Origin: CAZXCQ01 sp964639275
GTDB lineage: Bacteria > Desulfobacterota > DSM-4660 > Desulfatiglandales > Desulfatiglandaceae
Length of the DNA: 16,134 nt
Direction of reading: 5' to 3'
Assembly: GCA_964639275.1 (NCBI GenBank)
Contig: CAZXCQ010000141.1
Coordinates: 1 to 16,134 of the forward strand
How positions within the stretch are numbered: position 1 is the first letter of the stretch; each line of letters opens with the position of its first letter. The notes under the pieces are model-generated. The model did not search any database. It worked only from the letters and a program-made list of their open reading frames with translations, and was not told the origin of the DNA. The position numbers were made by a program, and so were the translations under genes. Below, piece after piece: positions 1-6,620 of the stretch.

Positions 1-57
1 ATTCGCAAATACCATAACGTATTCTGATAACTATAACCTGTGCAGTTGCTCACTCAG

Positions 58-114
58 CACTTAGTCCCGAGTGAATAAATACGTCATCGAATTTATGAAT
101 CGAGGGACTAAGTG
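58..114. repeat. Long imperfect inverted repeat (hairpin) near the left edge
   Basis: The arms CACTTAGTCCC (58-68) and GGGACTAAGTG (104-114) are perfect reverse complements of 11 bases. The inner flanks (about 73-80 and 91-98) continue the pairing imperfectly as an AT-rich stem around the centre ACGTCATCG. It lies downstream of the 4Fe-4S remnant, and I see no gene in 1-271. No T tract follows on either strand, so it is not an obvious terminator. It could be one end of a mobile element or a REP-like palindrome. I found no second copy in the window. Confidence 0.5.
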
Positions 115-271
115 ATTTTAGGCTTATCCCTACCTTTGATACCTCGCCCCATATTGAACACTGACGTCAAATTGTGAACTTTTGTTATTTGAAAAGTATG
201 GCGGTGTGCCAGACTTTTTCGGTCTTGCTGTCTATGATTAAGTTGTCTTAAAGGCAAGGGGAGTCAGGGAT

Positions 272-898
272 TTACCTCGCTTTTGAGCCATCATTGCCAT
301 GGCCTCCCCCCCCTGTCTTAGGGGGCTGTCGGTGCTTTTCTTTCGGCTTGATCTCCAAACGAAGGGCCTCGCCTGAGCAAGTGGTTACACAAAGACCACA
401 TCCGATGCACCGCTCTAGATTGATTTCAGCAACCTCGTCTTTATTCAGGGCAATGGCTCCCATCTGGCACCGGTCAATGCAAGTCTCGCAGCTCGTACAC
501 GACTTAGGGTCCACAACGGCAAAATAATTGGATGTTACCACTTCCGCTGGTCGAGGAAGTTTGTTGAGACCGCGAAGTATTGCGCAACACTCCCCGCAGC
601 AATTACACATTCCCCCGGGGTTCTGGGAGTTAGCGGGCTGGGTTACCAGTCCGGCCTCCTGGGCCTGGCCCAGGATCTTGAGGGCTTCCTCAACTGGGAT
701 CTGACGGGCGATACCCTGGTCAACGTAGTGCTGTCCCCACGACCCGAACAGGAAGCACACCTCAAGCGGTTTGTCACAGCCTTTGTCGAGCAGCCCCTGC
801 TGCACCCGGCAGATGCATTTGGCCAAGCCGATCAACTTCTGGCCCTTGATTATCTCACGAGAGTCTTCGTAGGTCGTTATTGGATGAGACACGTCCAC
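272..898 (-). CDS. 4Fe-4S dicluster protein, N-terminally truncated (probable gene remnant)
   Basis: The 208-residue frame ends in a clear bacterial-type 2[4Fe-4S] ferredoxin domain: C134-x2-C137-x2-C140-x3-C144 and C164-x2-C167-x2-C170-x3-C174. Before it are further cysteines (C28, C30, C41, C48 and the cluster C98, C100, C101, C104, C105). These match, from memory, a family of roughly 350-residue 4Fe-4S proteins of anaerobes whose function is not firmly established. The annotated start is GTG at 898, with no Shine-Dalgarno sequence in front. Family-like sequence (PLIRTIPVNRS) continues in frame upstream of that GTG, then meets a TGA at 956-958. The usual N-terminal half cannot fit, because the acylase gene ends at 1037. 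I infer a truncated, possibly unexpressed gene. The glycine- and lysine-rich tail after residue 182 is probably disordered. Confidence 0.7.
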   Translation of the reverse strand: MDVSHPITTYEDSREIIKGQKLIGLAKCICRVQQGLLDKGCDKPLEVCFLFGSWGQHYVDQGIARQIPVEEALKILGQAQEAGLVTQPANSQNPGGMCNCCGECCAILRGLNKLPRPAEVVTSNYFAVVDPKSCTSCETCIDRCQMGAIALNKDEVAEINLERCIGCGLCVTTCSGEALRLEIKPKEKHRQPPKTGGGGHGNDGSKAR

Positions 899-1036
899 GG
901 AGCGGTTTACGGGAATGGTACGTATGAGGGGGTCATAATGTAACGGTTTCAGGTGTCAGAAGGGGCGAAAGCGGGGCTAACTTGAGTATCAGGCAACACT
1001 GCCACGCTTTCATCCCCCTGATTTGAAAGGTACGGC

Positions 1037-3463
1037 CTATTGGGTCTCGTCCAGACCCATCTTCTGGTATGTGTACCCCTTGTATAATGGGAGCATGTCA
1101 AAGAAATGCTTGTCAAACACGGGCTTTTTGTCCGGGCCTGGTGTCACATTCCCGCTCTGCCCCATCGGCCACCGGCTGTAGCCCACGGCCCCCTCGGGTC
1201 TGAGTTCCACTATCTGTATATAGGTGCCGATGTTATTGTCCCACATCTCTGCCAGCTTCCCAAAGAGGTTGTGCTTGAAGATGATCTTGGCCCGGGGGCC
1301 GGTAAAGGTTGCAGGATCGTCGCTTTGAAACTCCTTGCTTAAATGGGTGGCGGTTTCCAGGAGTGTGGAGAGGAATATATCCTCTGCATTCTCTTTCTCC
1401 TGGGTGTTTATGTTGTCAAAGTAGTTTCTGGAAACCGGGAGGGTGGATGTCTCGCCATCCAGGCAACGAAGGAAGAGGCCGAAGATACGGTTGTGGGCTA
1501 TCTTGAGATCCTCTATCCCCTCTAATTCATCGCCAAAGGTGGCATTTAGCACACGGGGAATCCAATCCAGCAGAATGGTTTGGCCTGCCGGGAATTTGTC
1601 GTCACTGACAGGATCTTTGGCCGAGCGGCCATCCCAGGCCGCCAGGACAGCGACCGTCTTTTGGAGTAACGGCCTGTCCTTTTCCTGGGCCTTGTCTACG
1701 GCCCGGGCCATAAAGGGAAGCAGGTCTTTGCACGCCCCGCCTATTGCGTTGTGTGAATTGTGTTTCCATGTGCCCGCGACACCAAGATATTTCATGAGCT
1801 CTTTGTTGGTAGCCGGATCAAGGTCATTTCTCCCCGAAAGCGCCCGCTCCAACCAGAGGGCGCGGTGATAGCGACCGAATGAATGGTAGTTTGGATTCTC
1901 TCCAAAAGGGTTTCTGGTATCCGGAGAGGCTTTGTTGTTCCACCCGGTAACAAACCCCTTGGCAGGGTTCATGACGTGGGCATTGGGCAGGTAACGGCCT
2001 GTCCATTCGGCCTCCCCCGTGCCTGGCAGTGGTAGACGGGGGTCATAGCCTTCGGGCCGCTCGGGGTTTAGCCCGGTGTGCCAGTAACCGATATTTCCAG
2101 CGGTGTCTGCATAGGTGGTATGTAAAGAGGTCATGATCAGGGTTGCTCCGGCATCGAACTCCTCGGCGTTCCGCGCCATCATGATCTTCCACCACCCATC
2201 ACCCGATAAGGGCTCCAGTTTCCAGTGGGCAAGCTTCTTGGTGTAGACCCGATCGCCCTTGAATGTCGTGGGATCAAATGGAAAGGGCGAAAAGACAGGG
2301 CCATGGACAGTCCGGTATACAGGGACCTCCTTCACTCCCCCGCCTGCCACCTTTATTTTTTCGGTCCTTTTTTCCATCTTGTGCCAGCTTCCCTTGAACA
2401 GATACTCTTCCTTGTTCATGGGGTTCAGGACCTCCTGGTACACATCCACGTTGTCGCACATCCCCACCATATGCGACCAGGCCAGATAGCGATTATGACC
2501 AATCGGAATGGCCGGGAGCAAAGGGAATGCCATTCCCACAACATCAAACCGTCCTCCTTTGAGCTCGACTTCGAATATGATCGAAGGCACCGAATGTCCC
2601 ATTTGCGGCTGGCCCACCAGGATGGGGAAGCCGGTTCCCGTTACTTTGGGAGAAAGTGCCCAGGAGTTGCTTCCCATAATAACGGGTGCGCCCACGCGCA
2701 ATGCCTCTTTAAAGGCCATGAAAGAAGACCTCTCTTCATCAACAGCCAGTTGCGCGATGGCTGTTTCCCTTTTCAAATAAGATGGAATTGCCGAGACCTG
2801 TATACCCCCCGGCACAAAATCTCCTTCAATCCTTTCTTCCACGTATGTGGGAGCGGAAGGATCATTTATCCAGCACCAGTCATTAAAGACGGCCCAGCCC
2901 CCTGTTTCGCCAAAGCGATTGGTCAGTGTCTTCAAGGCCGCCAGGTCTTTGAACTCACCGCCGCCCTGCATGCCGAAACGCCGCAACAGGGCCTTAAAAA
3001 ACCCCAGGGCATCAGTCGTTGTAAACGGTTGGGGTTTGAGCCTGAGGGCCAGATATTCCATGGGGAGGAGTTTCGGGTTCTCCAGTACTTCGGCGACCCG
3101 CCGGTTGACCCCTTTTAGATAGGCCTGGTAGAACTTCTTGCCCTCGGGTGACACCTGGTCCAGCATGGCCTGGTATTCTTCGTCCGTGTATCCCATCATC
3201 CGCTTCTGCATGTCTGCGGGCACCAGCTTTGGACCGAATATCTCGGCCAAGGTCCCTCTCCCCCATCTCTTGTTTACCTCCATTTGCCACAGCCGGTCCG
3301 TCGCTGCCACGTAACCAAATTCCTCAAAAAGCTCCTCTTCTGTATCAGCCTTTATTGAGGGGATTCCGTATTGATCCCGTGTCACAATGGCCTTTCCCCA
3401 GACAGGGCCGGTCAACAGGACCAGTGAAAACATCAACAACAGGACTCTTAAAAGCAGTTTCAT
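1037..3463 (-). CDS. Penicillin acylase (penicillin amidase, S45) family protein, secreted
   Basis: This is an Ntn-hydrolase precursor of 808 residues that should self-cleave into alpha and beta chains and hydrolyse an amide, such as an N-acyl amino compound, an acyl-homoserine lactone or a beta-lactam side chain. The actual substrate cannot be read from sequence. The start is ATG at 3463, preceded by AAAGGGGGACAGAA. It begins a clear signal peptide (hydrophobic MKLLLRVLLLMFSLVLL, then GPVWG-K), so it is probably periplasmic. The frame stays open 36 codons further upstream, but that stretch lacks these signals. The autocatalytic site is MGSNSWAL with the nucleophile Ser at about residue 265. 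GWNNK at about residues 507-511 corresponds to the oxyanion Asn of the beta chain (about beta 245, against beta 241 in E. coli penicillin G acylase). An oddity is that the common GVPHI motif near the N terminus reads GIPSI. Length is normal for the family. Confidence 0.92.
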   Translation of the reverse strand: MKLLLRVLLLMFSLVLLTGPVWGKAIVTRDQYGIPSIKADTEEELFEEFGYVAATDRLWQMEVNKRWGRGTLAEIFGPKLVPADMQKRMMGYTDEEYQAMLDQVSPEGKKFYQAYLKGVNRRVAEVLENPKLLPMEYLALRLKPQPFTTTDALGFFKALLRRFGMQGGGEFKDLAALKTLTNRFGETGGWAVFNDWCWINDPSAPTYVEERIEGDFVPGGIQVSAIPSYLKRETAIAQLAVDEERSSFMAFKEALRVGAPVIMGSNSWALSPKVTGTGFPILVGQPQMGHSVPSIIFEVELKGGRFDVVGMAFPLLPAIPIGHNRYLAWSHMVGMCDNVDVYQEVLNPMNKEEYLFKGSWHKMEKRTEKIKVAGGGVKEVPVYRTVHGPVFSPFPFDPTTFKGDRVYTKKLAHWKLEPLSGDGWWKIMMARNAEEFDAGATLIMTSLHTTYADTAGNIGYWHTGLNPERPEGYDPRLPLPGTGEAEWTGRYLPNAHVMNPAKGFVTGWNNKASPDTRNPFGENPNYHSFGRYHRALWLERALSGRNDLDPATNKELMKYLGVAGTWKHNSHNAIGGACKDLLPFMARAVDKAQEKDRPLLQKTVAVLAAWDGRSAKDPVSDDKFPAGQTILLDWIPRVLNATFGDELEGIEDLKIAHNRIFGLFLRCLDGETSTLPVSRNYFDNINTQEKENAEDIFLSTLLETATHLSKEFQSDDPATFTGPRAKIIFKHNLFGKLAEMWDNNIGTYIQIVELRPEGAVGYSRWPMGQSGNVTPGPDKKPVFDKHFFDMLPLYKGYTYQKMGLDETQ

Positions 3464-3645
3464 TTCTGTCCCCCTTTCCAAGAAAATAGGTTTTTGCCAA
3501 GCAAGCAGTCTTTTGCCTTTAAAATCGGTTTTGCAGGTCTTCTCTAATTCCCTGGAGACAAAAAACAACAAAAAGTCGTTCTTTGTGGGAAAGAGGATTG
3601 AAGTGATTGGTTGGGTTAATTCGGATAAAGGAAATAAGCCAACGT

Positions 3646-4839
3646 TTAACCTGAGCGGATCAGACTATAAACCCTGACTCCTTCTGTGACATTCTTAAAC
3701 CTCATGAAACCGCGGTCAAAGAGAGTGATCTCCTCTCTAATTCGTTGTGCCGTTTCCGGGCCCACGAGTATGTCCCCATCAGCGGCTGCCGATGCAATCC
3801 GCGCCGCAAGGTTGGTCACGGGTCCGCTTGCAGTAAAGGTCATTCGAGTGCCGGCAGCACCATGGAACTTGGTCATACCAACTGAGGCTACCCCCGAGTT
3901 TATCCCCATATTCACATCGATGGCCTCAAATCGCCCCTCCAGTTCCTTGTTGATCTCAGCTGTTCGATGGTTGATATCGAGGGCCGCCCTTGAGGCATTT
4001 ATGGCGTTCTCCCGTTCTGGCCCCTGAAAGATAACCATCAGACCATCCCCAGCCGTCTCATTGATATCCCCGTCATGGGCATAAATGACGTCCAGAAAAC
4101 TGGAAAAATATTTTTCAATAATAAAGTTTACCTTCTCCTGTGTGAGTGTCTCACTGATCTTTGTATATCCCGCCACATCCAAGAAAAGAATAGAGACGTC
4201 CACCCCTCGCTTTTCAAGGGATGGTGCAGATGGATTCTTTTCGACAATCCTTTTCACGGTTTCAGGCACAAATGGCCGTAAATGTCCCAAGATGCCATCC
4301 AGGTTTGACTTCTCCTGCGTCACTTTCCAATGACTTCGGGTATTGATAATGGCGTTGGTGGCCAGATCAGCAAGATCCTTCAAAAGCACAATATCCCGTT
4401 CGTCAAAACTCTGTCCATCTTTTGCAATGATATCTAATACGGCAAGAGGTTTTTCCCCGTCATAGATAGGCAAAGCGATTTCACATATGGCTTTATCGGG
4501 ACTGGCGGATTGTGAGAGGACCCTGCCATTCCGATCGTATGAGCACTGGAAGGTCAGGGGTTGGTCAAGTGCACCCTGAATGGTCTCTCGCCCTCTTTTG
4601 CAAAGCTGACAATTGATCCGGCTTTTGTAAACGGCACAATGGAGTGGGCGAGTATAATGGAGTGCCTCGGGATCGAAGATCAGTAGACAGGCCTCCCGGG
4701 CCTTTGGAACGGTCACCTTTGCTTCATCACGAATCATCTCGAGGATTTGCCCAATATCAAGAGATGAAGTAACCCTTCTCGCAACCCTAAAGATATTCTC
4801 AAAACGTTTTTTATACATCTTCGTAGTTTTCTCAATCAA
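3646..4839 (-). CDS. GAF-domain class III adenylate/guanylate cyclase
   Basis: This is a predicted soluble signalling enzyme that makes a cyclic nucleotide from NTP. Residues about 18-167 form a GAF sensor, ending in the typical ALPIYDGEKPLAVLDI strand region. Residues about 212-395 form the class III cyclase domain. Both metal-binding aspartates are present (D221 in FLDVAGYT, D265 in ETAGDGLMVIF), and so is the transition-state pair N343/R347 in VTNLAAR, so it should be active. cAMP against cGMP specificity is not certain. The GAF domain carries an unusual cysteine set, C68-x8-C77-x2-C80-x18-C99, plus C119, which suggests metal, Fe-S or redox sensing (inference). The start is uncertain: TTG at 4839 or ATG at 4818 (residue 8), both with weak A/G-rich ribosome sites. 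It is 182 bases upstream of the acylase start and transcribed in the same direction. Confidence 0.88.
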   Translation of the reverse strand: MIEKTTKMYKKRFENIFRVARRVTSSLDIGQILEMIRDEAKVTVPKAREACLLIFDPEALHYTRPLHCAVYKSRINCQLCKRGRETIQGALDQPLTFQCSYDRNGRVLSQSASPDKAICEIALPIYDGEKPLAVLDIIAKDGQSFDERDIVLLKDLADLATNAIINTRSHWKVTQEKSNLDGILGHLRPFVPETVKRIVEKNPSAPSLEKRGVDVSILFLDVAGYTKISETLTQEKVNFIIEKYFSSFLDVIYAHDGDINETAGDGLMVIFQGPERENAINASRAALDINHRTAEINKELEGRFEAIDVNMGINSGVASVGMTKFHGAAGTRMTFTASGPVTNLAARIASAAADGDILVGPETAQRIREEITLFDRGFMRFKNVTEGVRVYSLIRSG

Positions 4840-4883
4840 ACTTTCTTTTCTGACTCAATCATCAGACTTCAATTGACCAAGGT

Positions 4884-4948
4884 CTATTTACTGCTGTGAG
4901 CAGGAAATAGTCCCCAAGTGTCGATTTTGAAAAAGGCCAAATGATCCG
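4884..4948 (+). repeat. Intergenic hairpin plus conserved tail (repeat copy C)
   Basis: The hairpin arms CTATTTACTGCT (4884-4895) and AGCAGGAAATAG (4899-4910) pair at 11 of 12 positions across a 3-base loop. After a 3-base spacer, the tail from 4914 (CCAAGTGTCGATTTTGAAAA and on) matches the tail of the repeat at 9088-9122 at about 30 of 36 columns, counted by hand. The hairpin sequence itself is unrelated to that copy's. It sits in the 164-base gap between the PagL-like gene and the cyclase gene. Confidence 0.65.
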
Positions 4949-5003
4949 CACCCGCCTTTTGTCTTTCTGAAGCGATCTGCTGGATGTTGTGACCTGTCAC
5001 CTC

Positions 5004-5663
5004 TTACGGTTTCCAGATCTCATCAAAGAAGTAGGTGACACCCACAAAACCGCCTACGGCGTTGATGCTTCGATTTCTCTTATCCATGCCGGCGTTTGAG
5101 ATGTGATGAAACATGGCCTCGGCGTCCAATGACCAGTTGTTCTTGATCAGATAGCGAAAGCCCAAACTGCACTGAGGCGTAAACTCTATGGCCTGGCCTA
5201 TGGCCCGCTGGGTCTTGTCCTTGTACGCATCGGTATAGACGATCCCGACGCCACCGTGAACATAGGGGACAAAACGCCAGCCGGGTTGTACAAAATTGTA
5301 GCGGAGCAGGGCAGTAATACCGCCGATATAGTTCCCAAAGCCCTTGTAGATGGCTGAATTGGTAAGCTCGCCGATAAACTCCCAGTTCCCCCGCCAGAGG
5401 GATCGCGACTGGCTCGGGCTGTGTATCATCCACCCGAGGCGCAGGTTGGTCTGGGCGTAACCAAAAACCGGGCTTCCCTGGGGTAGCCTGGTAAGGGAAT
5501 TAAGGACACCCGAGACCAGTTGAAGCGAGAGCCGACCTTTGGTGTAGGTCTCTTGCGTGGGCTTTTGTTCGCCCTCGGAGGCCTCGTCGGCCACGGCGTA
5601 ACAGGGCAGACAAAAGAGGATGAGGACACTCAGAAAAACGACTATTTTCCAGAAAGGATTCAT
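5004..5663 (-). CDS. pagL: Acyloxyacyl hydrolase / lipid A deacylase, PagL family
   Basis: This is a predicted outer-membrane beta-barrel that removes an acyl chain from lipid A, remodelling the cell surface. The 219-residue protein starts at ATG 5663 behind a TAGGA site. It has a signal peptide (hydrophobic residues 6-22, cleavage probably after AVA at 25) and alternating aromatic/hydrophobic strands throughout. The signature FHHISNAGM contains the catalytic His187 and Ser189 of the PagL family, followed by RSINAVGGFVGVTYFF, a typical last strand. A third catalytic residue, Glu in Pseudomonas PagL, falls about 12 residues after the Ser by my recollection. Here that position is Asn201, so the triad may be incomplete or arranged differently. 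Divergently oriented to the TVP38 gene, with 188 bases between them. The symbol is given by family, not proven orthology. Confidence 0.82.
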   Translation of the reverse strand: MNPFWKIVVFLSVLILFCLPCYAVADEASEGEQKPTQETYTKGRLSLQLVSGVLNSLTRLPQGSPVFGYAQTNLRLGWMIHSPSQSRSLWRGNWEFIGELTNSAIYKGFGNYIGGITALLRYNFVQPGWRFVPYVHGGVGIVYTDAYKDKTQRAIGQAIEFTPQCSLGFRYLIKNNWSLDAEAMFHHISNAGMDKRNRSINAVGGFVGVTYFFDEIWKP

Positions 5664-5739
5664 TTTTCCTACCGCCGATCTAAGATTTGGTATTTAAAAG
5701 CCTCCTTATTTCAAAGAGTTGGAAAGGTAACTTTTTCTT

Positions 5740-5766
5740 ATTATAAAAAAAAGAGACCGGGGTCAA
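5740..5766 (-). promoter_or_regulatory. Possible sigma-70 promoter for the pagL-like gene
   Basis: Read on the minus strand, TTGACC (5761-5766) and a perfect TATAAT (5740-5745) are separated by 15 bases, shorter than the usual 17. The -10 box is about 77 bases upstream of the ATG at 5663, in an AT-rich stretch between divergent genes. No equally good candidate was seen for the plus-strand TVP38 gene. Confidence 0.35.
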
Positions 5767-5851
5767 CAGAAAATGACATCTTTGATTTGTACGTTGATTA
5801 CTCAGGAGAAAGCTGATATGGAGGTGTGGTCTCAAAGAGGGGTCCTGGTGT

Positions 5852-6589
5852 ATGGCAGAAGAAATGGAGCAGGCACAAAAAAACCCGAGATTTTCTCGAC
5901 AGACCCTGGTCAAGGCATTCATCCTCCTGGTCTTTATCGGCGGATCTATCTGTCTCTATCACCTCACACCGATAAAGGAGTTTCTCACCCCGCGGGTCCT
6001 GGATCAATTTATTCAGGTCTTTGGTATCTGGGCCCCCCTTGCGTTTGTCCTGATTGAGGCCGTAAGCATCTGTCTCCTTGTCCCGGCCAGCATTCCCGTT
6101 GTCCTGGGGGCTGGGATCTTTGGTGCCTACAGGGGATTTTTGTATGGCTGGATGGGGGCCGTCATCGGAGCCGTCGGTGCCTTTTATATCGGGCGCCTTC
6201 TCGGTAGGGATTTTGTCGCATCCTTGATTGGAGACCGATTGAAAAGGTATGACAACGCCATTGAGCGGAATGGGTTTGCCACGGTCCTCTATCTCCGCCT
6301 CCTGAATTCGCCCTTTACCCCGCTCAGTTTTGGGATCGGTCTAACCAAGGTCCATTTCAAGGACTTCTTTTTGGGGACTGCCCTGGGGGTCATTGTGAGC
6401 ATCTTTGCCCTGACGTTTTTGGGAGGAGTCCTGAAGGAGGTCTGGGCCTCGGGACGGTGGGGAGAACTGATATCTCAGAAGGTCCTTTTCGCACTGGCAC
6501 TTCTTGCCTTTTCGGCCTCTATCCCGGTTGTAATCAAGAAGATCAAGGGCGGAGACTGGGAGAAGGACCGCAGGAGTGTTCAGCAATAA
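5852..6589 (+). CDS. TVP38/TMEM64 (VTT/DedA-like) family membrane protein
   Basis: This 245-residue integral membrane protein carries a VTT domain, related to DedA proteins. Members are thought to move lipids across membranes or to support envelope homeostasis; the substrate here is unknown. Hydrophobic segments lie at about residues 20-38, 58-78, 82-113, 173-195 and 208-228. The family signature is visible as GAGIFGAYRGFLYG (86-99) followed by GAFYIGRLLGRD (109-120). The re-entrant region LRLLNSPFTPLSFGIGLTKV (148-167) also matches. The tail is charged and cytoplasmic-like. The start at ATG 5852 follows AGAGGGG. An in-frame ATG four codons later has AGAAGAA immediately before it and is also possible. 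It ends 31 bases before the transketolase start and is probably co-transcribed with it, with no obvious functional link. Confidence 0.88.
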   Translation: MAEEMEQAQKNPRFSRQTLVKAFILLVFIGGSICLYHLTPIKEFLTPRVLDQFIQVFGIWAPLAFVLIEAVSICLLVPASIPVVLGAGIFGAYRGFLYGWMGAVIGAVGAFYIGRLLGRDFVASLIGDRLKRYDNAIERNGFATVLYLRLLNSPFTPLSFGIGLTKVHFKDFFLGTALGVIVSIFALTFLGGVLKEVWASGRWGELISQKVLFALALLAFSASIPVVIKKIKGGDWEKDRRSVQQ

Positions 6590-6620
6590 TTATTCCTTGA
6601 AAGGAGCTTAAGGTATACCA

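Noticed and set aside
962..1017. Terminator after the acylase gene
   Set aside because: GGGG/CCCC and GAAAGCG/CGCTTTC arms can pair around a 31-base loop, but the stem has an internal loop and no T tract follows on the minus strand.
2225..3118. 297-codon open frame on the plus strand, antisense to the acylase
   Set aside because: The composition and residue order show no domain, and it lies wholly inside a well-supported gene.
3506..3529. Fourth copy of the repeat tail upstream of the acylase
   Set aside because: Only ACCGATTTT and a loose A-rich follow-on match, and no hairpin precedes it at the expected spacing.
3464..3571. 36-codon N-terminal extension of the acylase gene
   Set aside because: The internal ATG at 3463 has a strong ribosome site and begins a proper signal peptide. 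The extension would bury that signal and has no ribosome site of its own that I could see.
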